64,000 bases of DNA from Punica granatum (Eukaryota > Streptophyta > Magnoliopsida > Myrtales > Lythraceae), in contig NC_045134.1 in assembly GCF_007655135.1 (NCBI RefSeq), forward strand, positions 25,878,568 through 25,942,567. Reading direction: 5' to 3'. Shown one piece after another: positions 1 to 10,485 of this stretch; the stretch's first letter is position 1, and each line of letters opens with the position of its first letter. The notes beneath the pieces are model-generated. The model worked only from the letters and a program-made list of their open reading frames with translations, had not been told where the DNA came from and searched no databases. Position numbers and translations under genes: made by a program.

Positions 1-74
1 ACCTCAGATCGTCCAAAGCACGGATTCAATCTGGTGCTGTAGACTCCAGAGCTGGAGTGGAAAGGCATTCATTC

Positions 75-3000
75 CTACCGACGCAGCCTCTTCTTGTCTC
101 GCTTTTCTCTTTTCGGGAATCGTTCTTCGCTCTCTAATTGGGCTTCCATCAGCATGTGTGACCACAGCTCTTCAAACTGATCCTGGAAACCTTCCTGAAA
201 CCAGTCCTGAACCTCCGAGTGCAGTTCCATTGGGTTCTCCTCCCATGCATCTCTTAACCTCGCACAGCAGTCAATTCTATGAGCCTTCAACTTAAAGAGA
301 AGGTTCCCCACCCGTTTTTGACTCGATCCCTCCGGCCTCAGGATTGTAGCCGGAGGGGCCGCAATGAACTTCCGAGCGGATTTAAGGCACGGAAGCACCT
401 GACCTTCGAGCAAAGCATAGGCAAATACAGCCACTCGATGGGTCTCATCACTGATGGGCAAACTATGCAATGGCAGCTCCCACAGGAGGGGTCCAAAGGC
501 AGGTTTTACCCAAGAGAGTACTCGGTCTGTCCGAGAATCATAGAAAGGTTTCGGGTCCGTAAGAGGAGCAGAAAAGCTGCATAAAGAACCAGCATATTTA
601 ATGAGCCAATCAGACTTCACACTAGTCGCTCCATGCATATAAGGCCGCTTTGTTTGTAGGAGTTCGCTATAGACCAAGAACTCAGGAGCCGAGCTCGAGA
701 GAGACGACCAGCGATGGAGGAAGACTGTTTCTTTAACCATGCATGCCTGGTACCTCGTTGCACAGGCTCTGCTATCTCCTTCCGAAGACACTGAGATCCC
801 TCGGGTTCGCTTTGCAACCCGATCAGCCCAACCAGCACAAATAGCTCGCCCCAGTACCCCCTCTTCATTCAGCAGCAGCGGATGCCTATCGAACGAGACC
901 CTCCAAGCAAGCTCTACGTCTTCTGCAGTTCCATGGGTCCACGAAAATTCCTCTCCTTCCGAGCCTCTCTGAGAAAACACAAGTTGGAGCAACTGTTTCC
1001 TCAGTTTCGACATCTCTTCCATGGTTTTAAGGTGAAGAGCATTCTCATTGCAGAAATCCGCTTGACCTCTTGAGAGCTCGAAGCATTGGAGTGCGTAAGC
1101 TATTGTAAGAGCATCACTGGTGGGGTTATGAAATTTTGCACGAGACAATTTAGCAGTTTCTTTTAGCTTCTTCCTCCTCATTTTTTCCTCCTTGTCCATG
1201 GCCTTTTCCTTTTCCCCATCAATCAGTGCAGATCCCTCCTGCTTTTCCAATCCATCTCCTTGAGTCTGAGAATTTTCAATCGGCCTTAGAAACGGATTGG
1301 GCAAGCTTAAAGCTGCTGCTGCAGCGACTGCAAATCCTAGGACAAGGTTCGCTCGAGTATAACTGCCTACCGTCCTCATTATCTGAATAACAGTAAGGAG
1401 CATTCGAGAATGGCGAGGACTCATTGGGTAGTGGGCCATGGCTTTCCCTAAGGTTGTTAACTTCCCATTGCTATCAAGAGCTTCGAGAACCTTCAAGCAC
1501 TGTTCTGCTTCAAGCAGTGAAGTCTTCTCGGGAGTCGTTGGAAATGGGAAATTCGCTACCTGTAGCATGTACATAAACAAGATAATTAGTAATTTACATT
1601 TCAGTACTGAAAATCAAAATTGCCATAATGAGAGAAGAATGGTGTCCTGTGCACATACCTTATCAATACCCATTGATTTCATTAGGAGGACAACGCCGTC
1701 GACAGGTATCTTTGATATTTCTGCCAATGCGAAATCTGGAAATATGTTATGAAAGACTGCAGAAGAGTAGAGACGGTAACAGTGGCCTGGCCCAGTTCTT
1801 CCAGCTCTTCCTGCCCGTTGGGCAGCAGAAGCTTTACTGATCCACTTTATCTCATAGGTTTCCATCCCATTGGAAGAGTTGTAATTCTTCACCTTCTCCC
1901 TTCCAGTATCCACCACATACTTTATTCCCGGGATAGTTAAAGACGTTTCAGCCACATTGGTGGCAACAATCACAAGTCTCTCTCCTTCATTGACCTCCTG
2001 GAATACATGAAGCTGAGCTGCCGTTGGAAGCATAGCATAAAGGGGTAAGACCCGCATTGGACCATTGCTGGCACCGTTTTTGCCTCCTTTCTCCTCCAAT
2101 ATGTTAGGATTGACCGCATCTGGGACTTCCTGAAGAGCGACAGGATCTGTCTTATTTGCTGTGTTGGAATTGGAACTAGCTGAAACTTTCCCAGCTAAAG
2201 CGTCAAAAGCAGCTTTCAAAGAAGAAAGGGTTCCCTCATTGTTTAGAACTCCCGAAAGATTGCCATCTGCTGAAGTCTTATCATCCCCTGAAACACCATT
2301 AGCATCCACGGTCTCAAAATCACTCTCGGATTCTGAGTCATTCGGAACATCAGATTCATCTTCCCTGATATCATATTGATCGTCATCGTAAGAGCTGAAC
2401 CTATCGGTTTGCTGGTGGTTATCACCAATTTGATATGCTTCATCAATTTCATTCATATCGATTCCCTCCACCAAGTTCATTTCAGGGACTGCATCCGACT
2501 CATTTTCTGCATTTCTATGGTTGCTTCTCATAACCAGCTCCCTAGAAGCTTTACGAAGCTTCTGGCATAGGTACTCCACTTCCCTTTGCCCAGTTACAAA
2601 GACCAGCACTCCCCCTGGTGGAAGTCTCTTGTGAATTGAAATGACCTTCTTGTAAGCTTGTCCAATATAATCTACAATCTCTGTTCTCTTTGAGAAGTGT
2701 ATGGTAACTGGGTATTGTCTGGTAGGAACTTCAATTACTGGAGGAGGATAACGAAACAATCTTTTCCCAGAGCTGAAGTCTTCTACGCGCAAGGTAGCAC
2801 TCATCAGCACAAGTTTCAGTGGATAAATCTTACTTTCAGGGCTCACATTCTGTCCTAATAACAACATCTTCTGTTGCTTCTCAAACAGGTCCTGAGATCA
2901 TGAAGAGAATCATTTAGAGAATATGGGGAAATGAATGACATGAAAGTCCAAGTTCTTGAGGCTAGAAATAACAAAATCCTTAAAATTTACCTGGCGGAGT

Positions 3001-5662
3001 TTAATTACTCTTGATAGCATTCCAATGAGTATGTCCGTATTCAAGCTTCTTTCATGAGCCTCATCCAGAATAATGACAGAGTAACGCCTCAACAAAAAGT
3101 CATTCTGCAGGGAGGAAAAAAGACAATCATCCGGTTAGACAAAATCCAGTCAATGATTTGCATAAACCAAATCCGTAGATCCACATCCAATGACAATAGA
3201 TAACAGAATGATGTTGGCATACTGGCCAATGGAAACTGCAGACACACCTTTATACCAATTATCAGTCTTTTGTTGTAACTGCTGCTTAATGCCAGAAACA
3301 AGTATTACAGAAACAAAGAAATGGACTATAAGGAGTGAGGGAAAACTTTAGGTCTACACTCATACCACTTAACTACTCAGAGAGCTGTCCCAAATCAATT
3401 TATATAAAACATTATTTACATCAGATATCATTTTTAGTAGAAACAAACCTGAACTTCTCGCAGCAGAATTCCATCAGTCATAAACTTGATGGAGCTGTGG
3501 TCCCCGATCTTCTTGTCATACCGAACCTGAAAACCAACCTCCTTACCGAGGCGGAGACCAAGTTCATAGGCAACACGTTTTGCCGTTGCAAGGACAGCAA
3601 CACGACGGGGCTGAGTCACGCCAACAATACCAGTTCGAGCAGTGGAGCAATTCGAACCAAAGCCCGCTTCATACAAGAACTACAGGCAAAAGAAGAGAAG
3701 CACAACATCAAGAAAACTCCTCAATAAAAAGGTTCCCACACAAACACAAACAGTTACGTAAAATCAAGCAAACCCACCTGAGGAACCTGCGTTGTTTTAC
3801 CACACCCAGTTTCCCCGCAAATTATAACTGTCGAGTGGTAATTAATAGCTTCCATTATCTCCTGCTCCATCATGACAATTGGAAGATCCTTCCTCGTGTC
3901 TTCCACACCCTTTGGTCTCAATACATGGACCACAGTTGGAGCAGAAAAGGTTCCACAACCAGAAGAGTTTGGTGGACTGCTTTCCTTGTCAACTGCTTTT
4001 GGTCTCTCATCTACCCTACCCTGTAGTTCCACAAACAGTAAACATAAATGCGGAAACTTTTTGAGAAACACATGCAACTAAGTTTCGCAGAACGCATGCA
4101 CATAGTTCATGAAGAAGTATAGCATCATCATTAGCAGCTGCTTCTCAATGCCATAGCATCAAAATTGCTTTAGAAAAACTAGTAGATTATTACTTTCCAA
4201 GAATATTACGAAGTCATTACACTTCATTCTTCAAAAAAAAAAAAAAGATTTCCTGGATGAGCAACATCTCCTAATCACGATGCACTTGACTAAAAACCAA
4301 AGTCCAAGGATGAGGGGTACCCTTGCTCCATCGCTGTCTCTCACATCAGGAGTATGAAGCATTGGTGAGGGATTTGATGTATCAGCAGGTGCAGATGTGA
4401 TGCTGTGGACAATATGTGTAACAGGCAAGACTGGAACTTGAGCTGTCATAATTTGGCCCTTCTTCTCTCCACGATCCTGCCTGTCTCTTCCATGAACATT
4501 GTTGCATACTGTTTCGGATGTTGAATTAGCTTCATCATCTTCATCCCTACTGCCAAAATCTTGATCATACGGAGCTCTTAGACCGGCCTTAGAAAACTGC
4601 ACAACCTTGCTTCGTTTCTCACATTTAGTTTCAGCCTGAAACAAGTGGTTGATTGGCTTGAGTGACAAGCAAAAAACAACTCATCCGAAACATACAACAT
4701 TCTTTTCAAAGACACAAACCCGCCCAATGTTCCGTGTTGATTGCAAAATTGAGTAGGCAGTCTCTGGTATCTTGTACTTCCTGAAAACAGATACTCTCGG
4801 ATGATCAACATATATCAACAAGTCAGCGGACGAATACTGAGAGAAGGTGATATAAATAGCGAACAAATAAACATAAAGAGTTACGTACTCCAAGGTTTCA
4901 AGACTTTGAGACAGCAGCAGCTTGTTTCGCTTCTCCTCCTACATTATACAACAAAACAAGGATATTCTAATTAATTTCTACTGATTAAAAAAAAAAAGGT
5001 TCTTGGAAAACAAGGCATGATTTTTCAAGTCAGGCAAATTTGATTCTCAATGACCGAAAGAATGAACCACAATTGCAAGAAGGAGGTGAAATATGCATTC
5101 AAGCTCACCTCCGGCTTCTTGAGCTTTCTTTTCCGAGATTTGCTCATGACGGGGGATTTAATCTTCTTCTTTGCATTCCGAGGATCCTAAAAGAAACAAA
5201 GAAAGAAAAGAAAGAAAAGAAAAAAAAGTTAAACTTTCCATCCAACCCGACAGTTCTCGAATCTGCGAGAAAGGAGAAGAAGATTCGAAGTTCAGCGGTG
5301 CAACTTACCTGACTCTTTCCTTTAGCATTTTTCCTTTTCTTCCCTGGCAATATCACTGCATTGCTATCATCACCTACCGAGCTGCCGACCCCGAGTTAAC
5401 ACACAATAATTAGCTCAACTCGATCGAGCAGAAGTATATCCAGCAACTAATAGCTCAATCACCAACATTTAGATCCAATTTAGAACAGAAGTATACAAAA
5501 TCGGCCCAACATTTGATTCAATGAGCAACCAACTAGAGCTTATTACATATACCGCAACAGTCGTACAAAGAAAGAAGCTAGAGATTGATCCAGTGTTTCG
5601 CCGGCTTACCTCAACCGACCGCCTTCACGCTCCAAATCCACACCACGAACCTCCATCTCCAT
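75..5662 (-). CDS. DHX37: DEAH-box RNA helicase, DHX37/Dhr1 (ECM16) family
   Basis: Eleven exons join in frame: 5662-5610, 5381-5309, 5186-5109, 4938-4889, 4780-4720, 4635-4321, 4020-3778, 3679-3449, 3104-2991, 2891-1659, 1559-75, all with GT-AG introns (about 1311 aa). The N-terminus is short and lysine-rich. Motif [11 protein letters not shown] is at about aa 279-288, TQPRRVA follows, motif II DEAH is at 382-385, motif III SAT at 437-439, [12 protein letters not shown] in RecA domain 2 and QRAGRAGR at about 764-771. The HA2/OB-fold region fills the last exon. A very acidic, serine-rich insert lies between motif III and motif VI, as is usual in DHX37. In yeast and animals these helicases release U3 snoRNA from pre-18S rRNA in the nucleolus; plant homologues are the family's closest match. 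The start at 5662 gives MEMEVRG, and the second ATG at 5656 is an alternative. The stop lies 75 bases from the window edge, so the 3' UTR is mostly outside. Function is inferred from the family. Confidence 0.93.
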
Positions 5663-6161
5663 GGCTACTTCTCTCATGAGGAGGAGGAAGCAGGGTAAAA
5701 CAAAGAAGCTGGTCTCCTTTGTTTTTGGTTCTCCTGACTCTCTCCCAGTCACCCTGTCTATCTCTCTCACTCACAGTGTTCCTTGCTTCCAAGTTTGCCA
5801 CGCCGTCTCAGATATCGGAAAGAAGGAGAGAGACGCCGGAGGAAATTCGACCTCGCGCCGCGGGTCGGCTGGCAGATGAGGAGGAGGAGAAGAGAAGCAC
5901 TCGCAGTCGGTGCACGCCGCGAAAGCCCACCCGAATACAATTGGGTCGGGTTTTTGGGTCGATTCTCGTAATCGTAATACCCGAAATTGCACAGAAAAAG
6001 ACAAATAAATGAATTCCCAGACGAGTTGCTTCAGTTCAGCTCGACCATTTGATTGACGCGTCAATGGCGAGAGATGGGGAGGTCGTCGCCCGTTGCGGAA
6101 GGCGGTGACTATCAGATATATAATATATAATATAATACATGTATATATATATATAAATATA
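5663..6161 (-). promoter_or_regulatory. Upstream region of the DEAH helicase gene
   Basis: This spacer holds the presumed 5' UTR and promoter of the minus-strand helicase. It is moderately GC-rich and purine/pyrimidine-skewed up to about 6100, then turns into a TA-rich run that served as the target of the neighbouring hAT element. I see no convincing TATA box and no coding sequence. Confidence 0.4.
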
Positions 6162-6576
6162 TATAAAGTTAGGGGTGTGCACGGGTACAGGGTAGACCCG
6201 GAACTGGTTGGACCTACCCTAATGGGTAGGTTCTGGATAGTTTCAATTAGAAACAGGGTAGGATATGGGTAGAAAAATTGAGAACCGGTGAAATCCGATT
6301 CCGGTTCCGATTCCAACTTATAGGGTATCCAGAATCGGAACCGGAACCGATCCATTATATTTTATATTATATTCGACGCCACATCAGCACATACCAGATC
6401 AAATCCAACGGTCCAAACAGAAGTCCATCATACGCCACTGTGCTCCTCTTGCACAAGATCGCTCCTCCGTCCTCCTCTTCCTTGAGCTTCCTTCGGCGTT
6501 CACTCGTTGCCCCAATCTCTCTCCCTCATATCGTACTCTTGCTTCTCCAGTTCTTCTCAAGATTAGTCCAACCGCA

Positions 6577-6740
6577 ATGGCGAAACTGGCGCTGCTCTTC
6601 GCTCTCTTGTGCTCCTAGCGACCACCGTCGCCGTCCGCCTGATGAAGGACCCATCTCTTGGTGCGTGGAAGGGTCTACAGTGACCCCTGCAAATCCGACT
6701 TTGAGACCTTCGCCTCTACTAACACTGTAGGTACAACATG
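6577..6740 (+). pseudogene. Captured Ole e 1-like (pollen allergen family) exon fragment
   Basis: From the ATG at 6577 the sequence encodes MAKLALLFAL, a secretory signal peptide start. After a frame change it reads ATTVAVRLMKDP, and after another change LVRGRVYSDPCKSDFETF. These pieces match the N-terminal exon of plant Ole e 1-domain extracellular proteins, which have a conserved GRVYCD-C-FET pattern. Here the first conserved Cys is Ser and at least two frame breaks are present. The fragment ends near a GTAG/GTAC splice-donor-like site. It lies wholly inside the hAT element, so it is a captured, decayed copy and not a functional gene. Confidence 0.7.
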
Positions 6741-7149
6741 CACTTTCTTTTTTCTCTATTTGACCAGATCTTCCGTTTCCTGCTCAATTTCTCCCGTGAA
6801 GTAGTGAGAATGGTGATTGTTCACTTCCCGGTGGACTTGTAGACTGTAGATCTGCTTCAAAATAGGCGTCGATCTGGTCGCTAGATCTTAGGATCTGTTA
6901 GATCTCTCTCGTTGTTGCTTGTGGTAGTGAATGGTTCTGTCTAGGTCAAAATTTTCGTCGGTGGATTCGATTTTGGTGTCAAGGAACAATCGCACTATTT
7001 CTGGTGCTATCTCAATGGCAAATACCCCAGAGGAAAGAAAGAGACGGAAAAGTCGATTCAAGCGCTTTGAGAAGGGATAAGGTAATCGGGCAGAACTCAA
7101 TCATCATTATAAATCAAAAGGTGTTGGAGCAGCAAATTCAAATTTGTAT

Positions 7150-7521
7150 GCTTGAAGGGCTAGTGCCATGGTGATCAGGAAGAACTTGGATAATGGGGGA
7201 TCTGAGGCTGTTGAAGACATTGAGTGGGATGCCCTTACTGTTAAGAAGACCTGTCAGGAAATTGAGAAACGTTACTTGTGCCTTATCTCTGCCCCCGATC
7301 CTGCCACTGTAAGTCTTCCATTGCCAGTTGCAAATACTTAAAAGAATGATGGTCTTGCAACAATGGATGACTGTTTCTCTTGTTGAAAATTCTTTTTTTT
7401 TTGCAGGTGAGGCTAAAAGAAGTTCTTGAAAAGGCTCTTGCTATGGTTCAAAGCTCGCAGAAGAATTATCATTACAAATGTGATCAGCTAAAATCGATTT
7501 GCCAAGATCTAACTGCTCAAA
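7150..7521 (+). pseudogene. Captured SAC3/GANP (THP3-like) gene fragment with intron
   Basis: Exon-like sequence to 7308 reads DIEWDALTVKKTCQEIEKRY followed by LISAPDPAT. An intron with GT at 7309 and a CAG ending at 7407 follows. The next exon starts at 7408 and reads VRLKEVLEKALAMVQSSQ, then KCDQLKSICQDLTAQ. The order and phase match the region upstream of the SAC3/GANP domain in plant SAC3 homologues, where an EKAL-MVQ-SQKNY-YKCDQLKSIRQDLT run is conserved. Retention of an intron points to capture at the DNA level. The fragment is truncated at both sides and is bounded by the hAT subterminal repeats. Confidence 0.65.
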
Positions 7522-7719
7522 CCGGAATAAAATTTTTTTACAGATTCCAACAGGGTACTCGGAACCTGTGGTATAATACAGGTTTCGGGTAGGTTCCGGT
7601 TCCAAGATTCAACAGGGTAGGGTCCGGTTCCAAAATGTTGGAACCGGTCATCTACAGGGTAGGATCCGGGTATTGTAAAAAAAACAGGGTATCCGGAACC
7701 GATCACCCCTATATAAAGT

Positions 7720-8125
7720 AGTATCCCGCCCAACTTATTAAATAGAAATAAAATAATAAATGTAATAATAAATTAATACGTTATATAAAAGTTGAATAAT
7801 ATTAATTATTATTGTAATTAAAGAAATATAAACATTAAAGAATAATTCTAATAGCTTATTATTTTTTATAAGGAATTGTTATTTTATTATTAAATAAAAA
7901 TACATAATTTTAAAAATTATATCTCATTCCATTAAATGGGAGTAGATTAATAAATGTATTAATTAATCAATACGTTATATAGAAATTCAATAATATTACT
8001 TATTATTGTAATTAGTGAAAATATATCCAAAAGAAACATTAAAAAAGAATTTTAATCACTTATTGTTATTCTACAAGCAACTACTACTTTATTATTAAAT
8101 ATATATACATAATTTTAAAGAAGTT
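7720..8125 (+). repeat. AT-rich ~200-bp repeat, copies 1 and 2
   Basis: Two successive copies, about 7720-7915 and 7916-8120, share the order: TTAAATA near the start, TAATAAATGTA, AATACGTTATATA, a TTATTATTGTAATTA block, a run like AAACATTAAA.AA.AATT, and an ending close to ATACATAATTTTAAA. Two more copies lie at 9130-9540. The unit resembles a decayed satellite or a piece of a larger element. No coding sequence is seen. Confidence 0.65.
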
Positions 8126-8349
8126 AAGGCTAATAATGATTTTATAATTAGGTGGGCAACATGATTTGCAATCTTGCCCCCAGTTATACAACACCTGCGA
8201 ATATATCAGACGAATTGAATAACTAACGTTAGTACTGGCTCGGTTAGTGTATGTCGAACCCTAACATATGAAATGCCCTTGCTTATTATTACAATAATTA
8301 TAGGGCATCCATTTAGTGGGGTTGATTTTGCCTAATTCGGCAGAAATAT

Positions 8350-8490
8350 CATTGCTCTAAAAAGAGGATGTAATACAATTCCTCGCGCCCTCACCTATTT
8401 ACTTAGAGGTCGCACGTTCGAGACGATCCGTGCTATTTTATTAGTTTTATCTTTCATTGTATTAGGCCTTGCATCTCCTTTATAACTGAA
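8350..8490 (+). mobile_element. SINE, tRNA-derived, TAACTGAAAA-tailed family
   Basis: A tRNA-like box B (GTTCGAGAC) follows a degenerate head near 8380. The body ends with CTCCTTTATAACTGAAAAAA, the same 3' end as the SINEs at 27624-27786 and 36476-36637. Target duplications are not clear here, so the ends are approximate. Confidence 0.5.
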
Positions 8491-9125
8491 AAAAGAAATG
8501 ACATTTCGATTTTTGGTTGAGTTTGTGTCGGCATATTGAGATCCAAGTGTGTATAAAAAATCCCTTTATCCGTGTAGTTATTTGTAGATACAACTTGTAT
8601 TGTCTGTCTGAAACAAATAAATCGGAATTAAAATATAATACAACTCTAAATTTATCATTCATATTCATAAACGAAACGCAAAATAAAAATTCAAAAGGAC
8701 CAATTCAATCATCTATATAAAATTCCGAACATTCAATTGTCCAAAAGTACATTCATTAATTCTTTTTTCGATATAAGTAATAATGTAGATGAATACATTC
8801 ATTCACTCATAAAAAAAGAAAGCAAACGAATACATTCATTCATGGATGCAGTGAGTGAATGCAGAATGGAATTAGATCAAGAGAAATTAGAAATTTAAAG
8901 AGTACAAATAAAAGATATTATATATCAACTAGCTGTTATATTTGCGCATTTGGGATTAATTATTATTAAAAAGTTTAATATATTGTATTATCCAATTATA
9001 TTTATTTAAATTTTTTTATTCATTTAATTTTGAAAATAAAAGTATTTTATAGAGCTATTTTGATATGTTTTATTCATCGTTATTTTAACGATTATCAAAG
9101 TGTTAATATTACCATATATATTTAT
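8491..9125. other. AT-rich spacer without recognised features
   Basis: Low-complexity sequence with short CATTCATT-type runs around 8750-8860. No open frame of interest and no terminal repeats were found. Confidence 0.5.
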
Positions 9126-9129
9126 ATAT

Positions 9130-9540
9130 ATATAAAGTTGTATCACATCCTATTAAATAGCAGTAAAATTTTAAATGTTTAATAAATTAGTATAATATAT
9201 AGAAATTGAATAGTATTAATTATTATTGTTATTAAAAAAATATATCGAAAAAATTAAAGAATAATTCTTTATCGTAATCACTTATTGGTATTTTATAAGG
9301 AATTTCTATTTTATTAGTAAAAAAATATACATAATTTTCAAGACCCTCTTACATAAGTGTATAATTGTAAATGTTTAATAAATTAGTATGTTATATAGAA
9401 ATTTAATAGTATTAATTATTGTTGTTGAAGAAAATATAACCAAAAAATTAAAGAGGAATTTTTTTATTGTAATCACCTGTTGTTATTTTATAAGGAATTT
9501 ATATTTTATTTGTAAATAAATATACATAATTTTAAAGACA
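9130..9540 (+). repeat. AT-rich ~200-bp repeat, copies 3 and 4
   Basis: Copies at about 9130-9340 and 9341-9540 keep the same internal order as those at 7720-8125: AATGTTTAATAAATTAGTA, TTATATAGAAATT.AATAGTATTAA, ATATA.C.AAAAAATTAAAGA, TTTTATAAGGAATTT and ATACATAATTTT. They are closer to each other than to copies 1 and 2, which suggests a local duplication. Confidence 0.65.
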
Positions 9541-10485
9541 CAAAGAATTATTAAATTTTTCTTAATTAACTTTAATAATCATTACTGGCCTTATAAAAAG
9601 TTAAATTAAGTAAATCACACATCGAAGTGATTAGTCATTTTATCTAAAATCATTCAAATTTACAAAACTTAATATATGAAATATGAGTGAGAAAAAGACA
9701 ATTGCAAATACTTAATGTTAAAACTTAATAGATTCTATGACCATTAATCATTCATTAATAATTAAATTTGCTAGGATTTTTTTTTTTGGATTTTATAATT
9801 ATCTCTTATAAATTAAATTGATAATTGAGATAATTTCTATAAAATATTTTACATGAATTATATGCTTACGAGCTATTTAGTTAATATTATCTATCATGAA
9901 TATAAAATTTATATACTATAAAGACAAATTTTCCTATTTGCTATATATTATTATAAACTGTAAATTAATATTAACAATTGCCTTAATATCTAATGTTTCA
10001 TAAAAATTTCTTTATAAAATCCTTGCAACAATCGGGTTCAATAGCCTAGTTTTAATCTAAATTCAAAGACTCCGTACCATAAAATATACAAATTTCTATC
10101 ATGATTAACAATCACGAATAAAATAATCAATATTTGCATCAAAGTCCCGAATTTGAGAAAGGGAGAAGCAAAAATCCTAAATCAACATAAACTCCTAGTA
10201 GTGATACATAAATTCAGAAATACATATTTCGAAATTAAATTTTTAAATGTGTCAATGCTACTGAAATTAGAATACAAAAAATTTCTGATATCAATTTATA
10301 GTTTACAATCCAAAATTTGATTTTTTTTTTTAATCGCCCTCTTCATCTTAAAATACATCTCTGAGGTCTAATGTCTATGAATCAATGTGAATCTCTCGAC
10401 AAACTATACCGAGAACGACTCTAAGAGACATAATCTACATAAAAAGCTGACTTCTTCTTCCTACTACCTGTTCAAGATCTTGAAG
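9541..10485. other. AT-rich spacer downstream of GAUT11
   Basis: No gene recognised. The last part before 10485 should contain the 3' UTR and polyadenylation region of the minus-strand GAUT gene. Confidence 0.5.

Larger units (their letters stand above)
6170..7711. mobile_element. Non-autonomous hAT element carrying captured gene fragments (Pack-hAT)
   Basis: The ends are TAGGGGTG at 6170-6177 and CACCCCTA at 7704-7711, a typical hAT terminus, and the element is 1542 bp long. A perfect 8-bp target duplication TATAAAGT flanks it (6162-6169 and 7712-7719). Subterminal zones repeat short motifs such as GGAACCGG and GGGTAGG in both orientations. No transposase frame is visible. The interior instead holds two host-gene fragments: a signal-peptide exon of the Ole e 1 type, and two exons with an intron of a SAC3/GANP-domain gene. 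This is a transduplication element mobilised by a transposase elsewhere. Confidence 0.9.

Noticed and set aside
5771..6355. 194-codon minus-strand open frame
   Set aside because: It spans the helicase leader, a TA-rich run and the left end of the hAT element, so it is a chance frame.
6278..6730. 150-codon plus-strand open frame
   Set aside because: It crosses the hAT terminal region and reads the captured Ole e 1-like fragment in the wrong frame; no protein family is matched.
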